Shown here: positions 1-33,260 of the stretch, piece after piece
How positions within the stretch are numbered: the first letter of the stretch is position 1
How the letters are laid out: the number at the start of each line of letters is the position of its first letter
Assembly: GCF_963576545.1 (NCBI RefSeq)
Contig: NC_083639.1
Location: 20,384,118-20,448,117, forward strand
Direction: 5' to 3'
Length of the DNA stretch: 64,000 nt
Source: Limanda limanda
Lineage: Eukaryota > Chordata > Actinopteri > Pleuronectiformes > Pleuronectidae
The notes under the pieces: generated by a model
The model's input: only the letters and a program-made list of their open reading frames with translations
The model's database searches: none
Told to the model about the DNA's origin: nothing
Position numbers and translations under genes: made by a program

Positions 1-176
1 CTGAAGCCTCAGTCCAGAAGAGTGCAGTCCAAGGAACAGCTAAGATACTGCAAAGAACCCTCAAACTCCCAGGCCTCTGCAGAGGACCCAAGCTTGGATA
101 AGACAATACCACCCCCCCACAAGGAGGGTGAGAGGGAGATTTTTATTTTATTTTATTTGAGATCTGGCCCCGTTTG

Positions 177-180
<4 letters not shown>

Positions 181-232
<52 letters not shown>
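181..232. repeat. (TA)n microsatellite
   Basis: About 26 uninterrupted TA dinucleotides. Confidence 0.95.
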
Positions 233-235
<3 letters not shown>

Positions 236-3200
236 TACAAATCTAAATGCATTCTTTATTTGAAAAGCAATTATGTATATACATTTTTTTACATATATAT
301 GCGTATATATATAAACAAAATGATGAATACAAATGTAAATGAACCCCATTTAGCTGCACTAGGTGATTTTCATCAGCCGCCTCTTTGCCAGATGTTGAAA
401 GGCATCCCTTAGTAAGAAATCGTGCAATAATCAATAGGAACAAGTGGGATTGTGCAGCGCCCCCTGGCTGCACCTCTGGTAGTTCTACTGGAGGTATATT
501 TGAAGTTGATAAAACCAGACCGAGGAGGAGATAAACCAGGTGTACTCTTGAAAACTAGATCTTTTAGTATATGATGAGGATTCATACGATGAGGTTTCCC
601 GGGTGAGCGGTTCTACCAATTTAGATACATGGTTTAACAAGAGAAATAATTCATTGATCGATTCAGTAGTCAACTCATATTTCATGATTTCATTTCCACT
701 TTTAACTGAGATTACTTTTAAGTTGCATGTGAGATAAAAATCATTATGGTTATTATTTGCACTGCATCACATTAAAAGTGTTATTATGTTGTTTATAAAG
801 CATTCATTTTGGGCCAATACATCAAGTAAATGTTTATTAGGTATTTCCCTGGAGAAGTGAGAACATCAACATGCTGAAGGCATTAGATCACAGGTCATTA
901 ATCATCTGAAACTACAGCTATTATAGCTGGGATTTGACAAAACTTTGAGTCTATATCTCTGTTAATTACTTTTTATCAACCTTTTCCCTCACTTGTAACT
1001 TTTCGTTGCATCCGATTGGTTCCCACTGAACATGCAAGGAGAGATGCCAAGAAGAAGTTAGGATGCAAGGAGAGAGGAAACAAGGAACCATTTTAGAGAA
1101 ATTAGATGTCCTATTAGTCTGAAGCTACAGGGAGACAGAATTTCTGCAGGGATGTATGACTCAGTGCTCAGCGGACACTTTGACAGACAAGTCCACATAA
1201 CACAGGGTCAGAGATATGAAATTAGCCGTGATAATAGTAGTGGTTACTCTTTACTATAATTAAGCCCCTTAAGTACCTTCATTATTGTAAGAAAAAGCCT
1301 AATGGCAACTGATGTCATGTGGAAATTGCTAAAGCGTGCAGGCGCCCAGCAGCTAATCCCATTATATATGAGTCCTGGGGTCTCCACACGCTGACAGTGA
1401 ATAAGTCACAGTGCTAAAGGCTAAAGGCTCAACTTTGAAATGGCTCCAGGTATGAAGTGTTAGTCAGTCACGAGGTGGGAAAGTCTCCTCTCTGTCAGGA
1501 CCCACAGAGAGGCACATGGGGCTAGACTTCACCGACTGAAGTCTGCTGCCCACACATACTAAGTAGAGAGCCATAACAATGGTCTTTACATGAACCACAA
1601 GCCTGATCAGAATGCCAACTATGCATTCATCCGCTCCCGTTTCCGCAGCATCCCTGCCAACCGCGGTGCTCCCACAGACTCCTTTGCCATCCCACTACAG
1701 GAAGTGCATTTGCATTCCTATTCAGCTCTCTTCCATCCTGCCATGTTGACCAGAAACAATCCCCCTGTTTTGCTCCAATGACCCATGTGCTCTAGCCCTC
1801 TGCAAGCCAAAATGAAATCAGCCTGAAGCGAAGAGCAATATGCTACAATGAATATAGCTAGATTGCCTTTTCCAGACATTCAGAGAAATGCATCCCACAG
1901 GAGCCTGAGAGTTAGGAATAACTGCTGAGTAGATTCAAGTCAAATTACATTTTGGGCTGGTGAATTATTTTTCCTCTATTCTGCTCAGCCAAATGGCTCT
2001 CAGAGGGACAGAGAACAATGGCAAGAGTTGGACAACAGTCAGCCTTACTGCTGTTCTCAGCTGAATCCTGAAATGGTTTTGTATATTTTATCATTACTGG
2101 TCACTGGCAACACTTTCATAAATACCTTTTCATGTCCATGCAGGTGTAGGGGAATCAGGATGTCCACCTACCTCCACTACTGGGGTGTTCCTGGATCCCT
2201 TCCATTAAAAAAGAATGAGAACTGTCCTGGATCCTGTGATACCTTCTGCTCCTCAGGTCAGATGTAGCAACCAACACCTGGTTTAAAGGCTTTGTGCAGA
2301 AATATAGCTCTTTGTTATACGTTTTGCTTTTGTCTGGATCCTTTCTGTTTGTGACACTTGAGTTCAACAGCCCTTGTGATTCTGAAATCAGAGGCAGAGT
2401 TTTATTGACGAGATGATGGCAGCTTCAAAGAGGATGAATAGACTAGGATAAAGCTGAATTGTTATGCTGGGATATTTCTCTAGCAGTCTCTATCTCTCTT
2501 TCCACGAAAATAGAAAGAGAAACAAAAAGGGCTGTTAATTAGTTATATTGGTTTTTCAGTAGGTTGCATAGCACAGCCTTGTTTCCATTGATAACGGGAT
2601 GATTAGGATGTTCTACAAACTGGTCTGACACAAACGGCAAATTCACTTCAAACCATCTACTTTGGTGAAATAGTAGGAGGAAATAACTTGAAGAAATAGT
2701 TTGACATTTTTGGAGATACAATAACTTTCTTGTCAAGAGTTACATGAGAGGATATACTGTCACTTCTGTGCTATGATGAAGCTACAGACAACATTTTAGC
2801 AACGCTTATCCTACCTTTGTTTTGCATTGAGACGAGGAACAGGGGGAACAGCTTGACTCTGACTGGAGTTTGTTAATCAGTTTGTGATGTATAAAAACAC
2901 TAATTTTAAGAACAACATATGGCATAATATGAATAGGTTAGAGCTAATAACTTGATCCTAGCACCAGCTACATACAGACCATAAATAACTCCACAAGTTG
3001 TCTGACTATTCCTTTAAAAAGTCTTGTTTGTACCAGACATGACCCAGGTTTATGTGAAATGTGAATTTAATAATGCCACTGGATCAGTATATCACTGATT
3101 CTGATGTTCATCAACTCTCAATCAGACACACTTCTGGTCCTCCTCGTGTCACCTCTTCTTCCTGTTCACCATCCACCTCCTTCGGGGCGGCCATACTGTC

Positions 3201-3855
3201 ATGACCTTCTCCTTCATCATCTGCTGCTCTGCTTCAGGTCAAATAACCCGATACAAAGATGTTTTATCCTAAAACTAATTTGACTTTCTTCTTTAATTCT
3301 GCTAATCTGAGATATTCCAAATTTAAATCTGAATCAACTGTCACCATGCAGGTGGTGATTTTGCTTTACGGGGCCAGGCTAGCTGTGGAAGAGGGGACTT
3401 GATCCAGACACTTTCTCTATCCCACACCTTACAGCTCTTGGTGACCTGTTGGGGACTGGCTTCTTGGCTCTGAGCTTCAGACTCATTCTGACTCTCAGCT
3501 CATCTGGGGCTGGAACACAGAAACGTTTTTCTGTACATGCTGAATGTACTGTTCCCTATATGCAGTACAAGAAGCCCATGTGACTTACTTCAACAAGGAG
3601 GTGAGGAAGAAAGGCCACAGGAGGCAAGTGAGGGCATTCTGTTTATGCCTGCCGAGGCACTATAGGATATTTTAAGCCCATAAATTCCATTAAACAAATG
3701 ATCATGATGCAAATAATTTAATTTCAGCCAAAATAAATCTATTATTTGCTGTATGATTATGTTCCCTACTGTGCAAGTGCACAGTCAAAGCCACTGACTT
3801 TTTGCTTGTTTTCCAAGCAGCCATTTGTAAATGAATAAGAGGGTTAACCCAGGTG

Positions 3856-4108
3856 TTAAAGGGATAGTTCACCCAAAGATAAAAAATCACTACTCACCAC
3901 TATGCCGATGGATGGTTAAAATGTTTAACTCCAAAAAACACTCTGGGAGTTTCAGGGGTTAACAGCATTGCAGCCAAATCCAATACAATTGAAGTAAATA
4001 AGGACCAATTCTTCAAACGTAAAAAAAATGTGAGAAACCCCCAGGCATCGGCATAGTGGTGAGTAGATAATGACAGAATTATAATTTTCGGGTGAACTAT
4101 CCCTTTAA
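3856..4108. mobile_element. Short inverted-repeat DNA element with TTAA duplication
   Basis: The element (3860-4104, 245 bp) begins AGGGATAGTTCACCC and ends GGGTGAACTATCCCT. It is flanked on both sides by TTAA (3856-3859 and 4105-4108). The interior has no transposase, so it is a MITE. A TTAA duplication is typical of piggyBac-like mobilisation, but the family assignment is inference. A second copy of the family is at 56489-57044. Confidence 0.75.
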
Positions 4109-4307
4109 GGTTAACTAATGACATTACACACAGGTGTCAACCTCGGCTGTAAAAATGGACCTAACCCCCAGTTTGCACAAAGCCTGACTCTTTATTACTG
4201 CACAGAGATGAGAAGGAAAAGAAGATGAACCAGAGGATATCGAAGACTGAGCCGACCAAATACACACAGACACTTGCAACCTTGTTTAGATAAGTGCTAT
4301 ATAATAA

Positions 4308-4309
<2 letters not shown>

Positions 4310-4354
<45 letters not shown>

Positions 4355-4364
4355 TTATTATTAT
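4310..4364. repeat. (ATT)n microsatellite
   Basis: Near-perfect trinucleotide repeat of about 18 units with one C interruption near its 3' end. Confidence 0.93.
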
Positions 4365-5897
4365 ATGTAGCTTCTCTGTCATTCCATGGTAACTGTTCAG
4401 ATTAGATCTTGGAATTTCAAATAATTTACAGTATAACCATATATGTATACGGCCTCATTTCCCCCTTTAAATGTTTGGTATCCAATTTTGACTACAATTT
4501 ATTGGAAAGACTCTTCTAGTTTAGAGCTTACAAACAGTTGGCATATCGGCTGGCTGGGAGATTAAATACAAATTTTCATCAGTCTGAACAGACTTTTATA
4601 GTTATGCAACAACTTTGTCCAAAAACGGGATTAAGTCACTTCTGGTGGTTTTGTTGCCAGTCTGGATGCTCGCGCAATGTTTTTCATGCATATACAGAAT
4701 GAAGCTTCCCAAAATGAATGATGGTTTATGAGGAAAATCAAAAAAATAATTGCAAAAATAATTTGTTCGTTATTGTAATGTATACAAATCTATGTATGGT
4801 TTACACTGGATCAGGAACTGTTGATTAATACTCAGAATATTCTGTGTTTGACCCGTGTGCAGGGATCAGGATAAACACACTGTGAGTGTCCCAGAGAGCA
4901 GGAGATAAATGACAGAAACTGAGTGACAGAAAAAAACAGACATCTTTTGAGCACAGATTAGACTTTTGTTTGAACAGATTATATTATTCTTTAGTGGTCA
5001 TAATTAGTCAACAAAAAAATAACTTACTTATAAGAATGGTTTTTCATGCTCAAAATAAGGGTTCACATCAGTGATGGAGTAATTACAATGTATAGGCTGC
5101 AAAAACCAGGGCAACATGACCTGGTTCAACACAGAAAGATAAGCTGAGGACAGTGTGGACCCTGTGGAGTTTGAATCAACACCAAGCTTGGCTCTGTAGA
5201 AACAACTACCATCTAAAATGGACACAACAGAGACTGAAGAACCCACAGTATCGTTACCTGGTTAAACATCTGTACACCCATTGTCAGCTTTTAAAATGTT
5301 AGATGGCAAGTGATTGTATTAGGGCAATTATATTATACAACTGAGTGTAAATGTGTATGAACAGATGCTGCACTGCCTGGAGGAATGTTAGGATTTGACT
5401 GTCTTTATTGTTTGTAGATGTGTGCCTTTACACCATGATAAGCCTTCAGTTCTCTGCGTTTGATGTTCTCTACTGGATATTATCTTTTTGTGCATCACAG
5501 TGCCACTAAAGGTATCCTGTCGTTTGACTGTCTCTATGTTACTATACGTTCCGGATAAAGACAGTACAGATATTTCTTTGTGCTATTTCTGAGTAGAAAT
5601 TAATCGGTGAGCCTCTCGCTTTAAGGGGCCTTTTCAAACACTTGATATGCATGTTTAGACAGATGTGTGTAGTGATCTGAAAATAGCATCTACGGATGTT
5701 GATATTCTTATTTTCACAGTGACATCAAGCTTGACTGGACTTTGTAGTGCCATCACATTTGTAAAAAAATTTTGAAGATGTCTTTGCTGCCATGATTTGT
5801 CACTGAAATAAAATGATATGCAAGTCATGACTGCTGTTATTGATGGTTGCCTTCAAAACAATATTCAAAGCAATGAGCAACTTCTTGCTGAAATGCA

Positions 5898-6512
5898 TTT
5901 ATTTGGAAATCGTGAGAGAACCATATAATCTATTTTGGTTTGGAGGACTTTGTAGAGTCACAAGTAACAATAAATAAAAACAGTATCACAGTCACAAAAA
6001 AGTCACAGTTACAAAAGTTGTCTGCTGGAGTCAAAATAAGACCTGCAATTAAAGGCACGTACGTTCTGAGACATTCACTGTTCATGTGTGGTTTTAATAC
6101 TTTCATAATGTTACTGCATCTTGTAGATATTATACATTTGTTGTGCGAATTACACATTGGGAACAGCAGACAAGGAAAGTAAAATGTAACCAAATATGAA
6201 GGGTGTTTCACACATTCAGAGACTCAGAGCAACATCCACTCAATCAATGTTTATGGTAAAAAAGATGTGGCTTCATCAGGCAGAAACGTTCCTCTTGTGA
6301 TGGAAGGTCCTCTCCTACTCTGATCCTCTGCTTGCACAAGTTTTTCAGCTGGATGTTCTTTTCGTGACATAAGCTCTCACTTTTTATGGTGCATCTTTCT
6401 TCCAAAACAGTATTTACAGTGTCAGTGATGAGAAAAAATCTCAAAAACAAACTGTACATTTAAATGCTCCACACATTCCGATTGAACCTTGTGTTCGAGT
6501 GACGCTCCGGCC
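5898..6512 (-). other. chst13: Probable 3' UTR of chst13 with poly(A) signal
   Basis: The TGA stop is at 6513-6515. Reading on along the minus strand, the first canonical AATAAA hexamer I see is at 5898-5903 (TTTATT on the plus strand). The interval is AT-rich and lacks coding character. Short ORFs in it on both strands look like chance. The true cleavage site is not shown by the sequence. Confidence 0.45.
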
Positions 6513-26424
<19,912 letters not shown>

Positions 26425-26860
26425 CCTGAGGCTCTGGAAGAGACCGGGGACCCGAGCCGAGTCCTGCCGGGGATCCTGCGAGGAGGAGCGGGCTGTTTGG
26501 GGGCTCTGGCGGGGGTCCGCTGGGGTCTACTTGATGACGGACAGGAGCATGGATCCGGCTCTCTGACCTCTGGTGCTCCTCACCCCCCTGTACATCCTGA
26601 CATGGTCCGCTCCGGGAGGCTCAGCAGCGGGGGAGCAGAGGAGCCGGGAGCCGGGCTGTGGAGGAGCAGCACCGGGATGTGGACCGAGCTCAGGCCGCCG
26701 CCCCGTGTGTGGAAAGGGGGGATTGGTGTGGCACAGCCCGGGGGGTTGGTTCCCTGGTTTAACCCTTTCTCTCCACACGGGTGTGAGTCTGCAGACACCC
26801 AACGAGCTGGGCTGCAGCCACATCACTGCTTGCACCTTTCCGTTACGAGCTTTCAAAATA
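26425..26860 (-). promoter_or_regulatory. chst13: GC-rich 5' UTR/promoter region of chst13
   Basis: The sequence directly upstream of the chst13 ATG is distinctly richer in G+C and CpG than its surroundings, as expected of a CpG-type first exon and promoter. No TATA box is evident. ORFs of 115-193 aa on both strands here are by-products of high GC. A CA repeat bounds the block at 26863. Confidence 0.45.
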
Positions 26861-26862
26861 AA

Positions 26863-26886
26863 ACACACACACACACACACACACAC
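26863..26886. repeat. (CA)n microsatellite upstream of chst13
   Basis: Twelve CA units adjacent to the GC-rich chst13 5' region. Confidence 0.9.
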
Positions 26887-27353
26887 TATGGCTCTCGGTC
26901 ATAGATATTCGTCCAAATAGAAACCGTGAGAATCTTGCTTGCTGAGTTTGGCTTTTCACTCACTGACAGGACCTAAACACCTGGAGCAGATTAACAAGTA
27001 GACCCAAGAACTCAATCAATCTATCACATTTTTTTTCTCATATCCCATATTCACAAATCACAGTTCACCTCTTAGGGCTTTATAATATGCAAAGTCCTCT
27101 GTCCTTAACCCTCAACAAGAGTAAGGAAAATCTATCCTAAAAAAAACCCTATGGAACTTTAATTCAACTGATAAAATAGAAAAAGGGTGACATTTCAAGG
27201 TTAAAAACAGTTTACAGCCTAAGTTGTGTGACATTCTGTGACTAAAACCATCATGTTAAAGCTTTGGCTCCGATAAAAAACAACTATACCATTGAATATA
27301 CCTGTATACATTAGTTTACAGCTGAAGTAAGTGGTCTGGTTGAATGTAATTGA

Positions 27354-27440
27354 TCCCATTCCTCATGCCCTTGGGTATTATGTGGAACCCCAGATTGCCC
27401 CTGACGTCTGTGCCGGCAGTGTGCTGCTGATGTATGATGG
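27354..27440. repeat. Small fragment of retroposon-tail repeat
   Basis: 'cccttgggtattatgtggaaccccagattgcccctgacg' type wording (seen at 27368-27405) parallels the copies at 49275-49430 and 53850-53990. Confidence 0.35.
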
Positions 27441-27773
27441 TAATTATGACCTCATTTAAAATGTAATGATGTAAGAGTTTTTTAAAGTATATTCGATGGA
27501 TGTAGTCAAAGCATATTTACTCATATAGGCTACTATACTTTATTAGTATACTGATGATAATTTCCCTTCATTAGTGCTAATGTGTAGTTCTAAATCACAT
27601 TATCAAAAGAAATAGTGCAGCCTTCTTTTGCTTGACTCACAGATAAAGTTTCTACAAACGAAATTTGTAATATATATATATAAAGGCTTCAGGGAAACTA
27701 TTAAAATGCTGCTGGAATACTTTTATAGACCTTGAATGAAGGCTTTGTATGTAATGCAGTATTTTACTCAGTC

Positions 27774-28490
27774 GTAGGGGAGAACGGGGTAAGATGACAC
27801 ACTTTTTACATTTGATGATTTTATTGCGAAACAAACATAACTGAGGTTGTTGTGTTCCCATGGAAATTAAAACAAGTTATCCATTTATTATGGTTTCAGA
27901 ACTGTGACCCATCCAAAAAGTTGTTCCTCTGGCACAACTTACCCCAAGGTGGGGTAAAATGATCATAGTGTGGGGGAAATTGAGTCCTCTGTGGGTAAAT
28001 GGTGCCACCATTAAAAACGGATGGGACAAAATCCATGCCATCAATTTAACAAAGCCCAAAACGTATACTTACAGTAAAACCATATATTTGTTTACTGTTG
28101 TTCAACATGTTACTTAAACATTTTAGGGAAGGATTAAACTGTGATCTTTGTGTGATAGCAACAGAAATAATGTTTTCTTGTACTTTTGTGTACGTACAGC
28201 ATGTTTGTATGACTTAAAGTTAACATTAATAAACAAGGTATTTATTACACTAACATTGTAACACGTGTAACAGTGATCAAACACAAACATGAACTTCTAT
28301 CAGACTTAAATTAACATGTAATGATGTCAATAACATGTCTATATTAATTTAGATACTAAACTGATAACTTTAGAAACTACACATTTTTTTAATTTGTGGG
28401 TCACATCATAACTTTTCTCTGTAAGGGTTATCTAGATACAGGGGGTGGCTCATCTTACGCACTGGCTCGACCTACCCCGTTCTCTCCTAC
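27774..28490. mobile_element. Non-autonomous DNA element with inverted termini
   Basis: The left end is GTAGGGGAGAACGGGGTAAG and the right end, read on the minus strand, is GTAGGAGAGAACGGGGTAGG, with further 'gatgacac/gatgagcc' similarity inward. The 717-bp interior has no coding potential. Only a TA dinucleotide, if anything, is duplicated at the ends, so the superfamily is unclear. Confidence 0.65.
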
Positions 28491-28944
28491 TGGTATCTTC
28501 ACTTGATAAAAGGACCTAAATACTCAAATAGAAGGTCATGAACACATAGGCCTGCACATATTGTGTACTGTTTAATAAATGGATAAGCGTTAAAATAAAA
28601 TATACCTTTTTAACTATTTATTTTTTAAGTTAAATTTCTGCTTTTATTTTGAAGCCAAACGAAAAGCATATCCGCTGTCAGTCAATATTTCTCTTGTTGT
28701 CTTTACACAGCTCTAGTGCCACAAATATCAACCTTAGTCCAACGTGTGACAAACTGATGGATTGGTGTTCAGCCAAGACATCTGCTGTTGATTTCACCAC
28801 GTCTCCTCTGTAGCACTTCATCAGTCACCGTTAAATCATCTTCTCCTGTGCATGTTGTTATCTTATTTATTTATATTTTGACATTTCTCATGATTTATTC
28901 CCGCGGCCTCATGCTGAATTCGTTTAATTCCGAATTCAACTGTG

Positions 28945-28955
28945 ACACACACACA

Positions 28956-29008
<53 letters not shown>
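28945..29008. repeat. (CA)n microsatellite
   Basis: About 32 CA units with one CAAA interruption near the left end. Confidence 0.95.
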
Positions 29009-29010
<2 letters not shown>

Positions 29011-32005
29011 ACAAAATAACTCACAAGAACACACAAGAACACTGTGCTTAGCTGAAACACAAATAAAAGTAAAGACAAAGGTCAGGTAGTGATAGACTCT
29101 TATTTAGAAAACAGATCTATGTCCTGATGCAGATGATCAACAACAGGTTAAATGTGTTTCATTATATATTGTATGAAATGAAGTTTGAAAGAGAAAGTAA
29201 CTTATATAAATATTTAAGTAGTTGCTGTGGACTATATACTACAACGTACACTTTCTAGTATATGATGACTATTGCAAATAGTAAATAGAATTCCACTTTA
29301 ACAATGAAGCACTTCTGCTGCAATTCACAGACATGAGATTTTATCGACTTGATATTTTGAATGAACTTTTCCCCAAACACTTCCTGGTAAAGCTGCAGCC
29401 ACAGTCACACTCTGTTATCATCTGTCCCTTAAGAAATATACAGGAAATACTTGTCTCCCGATCCTCCCTGTTTTGAGAAAGACGTGACGAGATGAGTCTG
29501 GTGGAACAAAGTTCAACCAAACCAGAGACTCTTGATCCACTTAGGACTTTGGCTCTTGCTCAATGTGTGGAGCTTAAGTAAATGTAGAAAGAAAAAAAAG
29601 GTCGTAAAACACAAAAATCCACTTGGCCCACGTTGTAAATGATGGAGGCATCTCAGGGAGTAGAACCTCCACGGGGGAGAGCACATGACCCCAGCGAGGC
29701 CGTCAAGGTTTGACTTTAATCTGGCTCCGTCCATCTCAAGTCACAACCCTAAGTTCAGCTAATTAGAGTGGAGAGCACTTCCTGCTGAGCTGCCTTCAAC
29801 CTGTGACCCCCCCTTGCATTCCTCAGGCCTGTCTTCCCCCGGACATCACAGATCAGATCCCTGGGAGAAGTCAGGATGAGTTAGGAGCCACGCGACTGAT
29901 CAAACCCCAGGCCTGATGGTAAGATGGTGTGAAGCCTGTCAGTGTTTACTGTCTGAGAATGGAATGATGGGTAACCGTCTGTGGGTGGGGACTGGCCAAG
30001 AGTCAGGGCACATTCCCATCTAGCGACTGACCGATCAAACAGAGTCCATGCATGGTCAAAGGTTACAGATCTGCCAGTTTGAATCTAAAGTCAGTGAGAA
30101 AAAGTTTTAAACAGTAGAACTGACTTTATTTTCCTCCAAATGTGGACAGAATCTAAACAGGCGTACCCGGCATACACCCTGAGGCCCAGAGGGAGATGCA
30201 GAACGACCACAGAGAGACACAAAATGACTACAAATAGATGCCAAATTGGTCTGAGCGGCGCAATATGTTCCTAACTGCTTATTAGGAGAAGGCTGGTGGG
30301 AAAAGTGCATGGAGCTCTGCGCTGCTGACAGATATATGAGGTAATAACATCCCCCAACATGAAATTGGTTCAAAACTATCAGGAGCTTCTGCCTGGAGAA
30401 ATAATTTTAACTAAAAAGTACACAAATTTGGTAGAAGAAACAAACGAATGAACGATAAGGTAATGGTATTTAACAGCAAAAGATGGAAAATTATATGAAA
30501 GCTCTTTAACAAATATCTAAGGCAATCATAACCATAACGCGTGAAAGTGAAATAAACCTACAATTATCGTGTCTTCATTATTTATTAAAGATCATCATAA
30601 ACACATCATTTTCAAATTGGTACAAATATAAGGAAACAAATACAAAAAAATGGTGAAATCTGCATTACCCGATCTAAAGGAATGCTACTGATGTCTAAAA
30701 GTTAAATTTACAACCAATGAATCCTTAAGGTTCTTTTTTCTCGGCTCCTAGATACGGCAGCAAGCTGAGGCAATGTACACATTCCAGCCTAATTCTGTCT
30801 GTCAGCGAAGGGAAGGATGGATGCTTCTTCTCTAAACCACAGCACAAAAACAGGTTCTGGTGTTCAACCTGATGTATTTTACTGAGAAAGTAGGGTAAAC
30901 ATTTGGTTAAATATTTGGATATCAGAGGTAGTTAATACTTATATATCATTCATACTATATTTCATTCAAAATTCCTCCTCATACACTTTGTCTGACAAGT
31001 TGTAAATGTGTTTATTAAAACATTCAAACAACCCTGAGAGATCTGACACACTGTTGAAACTGGGACATTTTAGTAGCTTGGAAGAATAAGCACACATTTT
31101 AAATTTTAAAGCTGATAACAGATGTTACTGAATCAAACCAGAAAGGAAACGTTTATCTTGCCGATCAGCCAGGTCCTCCTCAGTTTGCTGCACTACACAT
31201 ACAGCTGGTTTAAAAAGCCTTAATCCGTTGTGTTGTTCTAGATTGTTTTCATTATAAGTGACGCACTTTACACAAAACACCACTCATTTTCAAACTTGCA
31301 GTCTGATCAGCCACAAGTGATGCAATTGATGACATCACTGGAGGTCATTTGTATAGCTCCCTCTGGAGCCATTACAACTCATATCATTTCTGCTCCCCCA
31401 CTGTTATGTTTTCGGGTATCAGCAACATTATGTGGAAATCTCTGCAAATTTAGTAAAAATGTTCTCAGTCAAGTTCAAGGTCAATGTGACGTCATGAAAC
31501 ACAAGCCGTGACTCAAGAATGGATAATTCCCTTATTAGGACAAAATAGACTTAATACCTCCTTTTCTATTCCTTCAGTCTTTACCACACACATTACACAT
31601 AACAGTGGACGGACATGGATGTAAACTGCAATTGTCACACAAGCAGTATTTCTAGATTTACATATACAGTTGCACTCCTCAACTGCTGTAAACTGATTTT
31701 CATGTGTAAAAGCAAGTAACCCTTTAATATACAGCCCTTGGTAAATAAATACATAGATAAAGTAAAAGCAAAGCAACAGAGGATAGAGGATGTCAGGGGA
31801 CCAGAACAGTTCCACTGCATGTTTCTGTCCTGCAGCTGTGTGGCGTACGGGACACGAGGGAACGGTGACACATTGCAGGGAGAGCAGATCTGTATTCTCT
31901 CTACGTATCCGACACGAGTCCAAATCTGAACTCCCAGCTGGAGAGACACTTTACACCCAGCGAGCCCTCCTCTCAACGTTCATCACAAACACATTTTCTG
32001 CAGCA

Positions 32006-32047
32006 GAGGAGGAGGAGGAGGAGGAGGAGGAGGAGGAGGAGGAGGAG
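32006..32047. repeat. (GGA)n microsatellite
   Basis: Fourteen GGA units, producing a poly-Glu ORF on plus and a poly-Ser ORF on minus; neither is a gene. Confidence 0.95.
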
Positions 32048-32309
32048 ACATGTGCTGCTTTATAGGGAACATAATGTACAAGAGAGCAGAGGACACCAAA
32101 AGTACTGTACATCAGTACAAAGGAAGACGAGACAGAGCTTTGTTTGCATGTAACCTGCATGAATGAAGAGATTTAGCTGAATCATTGTTACTCATTTTGG
32201 TGTGGTCAGCAGGAAGTGATCCTTATCTATGACTCCTGCTTTGAAGATGTAAAGGTCTAGTGCACATTAGGTTGTAAAGTCTGTCATGCTGTCATAAAAC
32301 ATACTGTTG

Positions 32310-32735
32310 AGCAGTGATAGAGGAAGTACTCCAACATCTTACTTCAGTAAAAGTGCAAAAAAATAGACAAGAATGTTCTCAAGAAAAAGTACCAAATTAA
32401 CTTTGAGATTTGGGTAAAAGTACTTGCTTTCAAATATACGTAAAATACTTATTCATCCAAGTGCAGCCTATTCACCAATGCAACAGTCTACAACATCATT
32501 ATAGCTGAGTCTCACCTGTGACGCTGCCATGCAGGAGGCGGGTTCTCATGTTACCTGCCTGCACTGATTGGATCAGTGGAACCATCTCCCTCTGGTCATA
32601 GATAACTTTTACAAAAATAAAAAACAATGTTAAAAGTGTACTGCAATTGTATTGTAAATAAGAAGTGTAGTAGAAAGAACAGACATTTGATAATGTATGT
32701 ATTGGAGTAAACGTGGAAAGTACCTGAAAGTTAAA
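32310..32735. repeat. Dispersed repeat (AAGTACTTTT-type), copy 2
   Basis: Shares with 9400-9960 the order: GAGTAAAAGT/AAGTACT ends, TGAGTCTC, GCAGGAGGCGGGTTCTCATG, TTACCTGCC, GATTGGATCAGTGGA and a terminal 'ggagtaaacgtggaaagta'. Copy 2 is shorter. Confidence 0.55.
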
Positions 32736-33039
32736 CACAGACCCATTAGTAAGACTGAGCTGCCACCTAGAGGCTGATGAGTGTCAGCAGCAGCAGAGTG
32801 GATACAGCCACAAGCTGAGAGTTGAGTCCCGGTGTCTGGAGCTCCTTCAGCTCTGTCATACAAATTGTGATTTATGTTAAATCAACACATTATTATTATT
32901 ATTAAATATTATTAAATATTAAACAGTACATTTATCACAGGGAGACAAATCGTGTTCAAGAGCCCAGATCTTTTCCCAATTGCCTACATAAAGACAAACA
33001 TCAATTACAGCAGATGGACTTCACACAAAATCTACTCAG

Positions 33040-33260
33040 AGAAAATATATCACTTCGATTTTGGCTTCTCTTCATTGGCTTCCAGTAGATTTTAGAATAG
33101 ATTTTCGGATTTTACTGCTGTCTCTCAAGGCCTGTTCTAGACTTTTACCTTAGTCGTTTAAGATCTTTTGACATGTGTGCCCGGTTGTTACTGTTCCAGC
33201 TGAGGACTAGAGGTGACCGGGCCTTTTCTGTCAGAACTGCTGAGGAGATCTGTCCAAAAA
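33040..33260 (+). pseudogene. Decayed LINE reverse-transcriptase 3' fragment
   Basis: Across frames and with stops, the plus strand reads approximately L-H-W-L-P-V-D-F-R-I-D-F then G-D-R-A-F-S-V. This resembles the 'LHWLPV.FRIDFKIL ... GDRAFSVAAP' region downstream of the RT domain in fish non-LTR retrotransposons. It is broken and short, with no autonomous function. Confidence 0.5.

Larger units (their letters stand above)
1..5897. other. Intergenic DNA downstream of chst13; no gene recognised
   Basis: I see only short ORFs without recognisable motifs. The stretch contains a TA microsatellite (181-232), a TTAA-flanked inverted-repeat element (3860-4104) and an ATT microsatellite (4310-4364). 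A stretch around 3120-3235 reads as a short hydrophobic peptide ending at a possible donor; it is discussed as a finding, not called. Confidence 0.5.
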
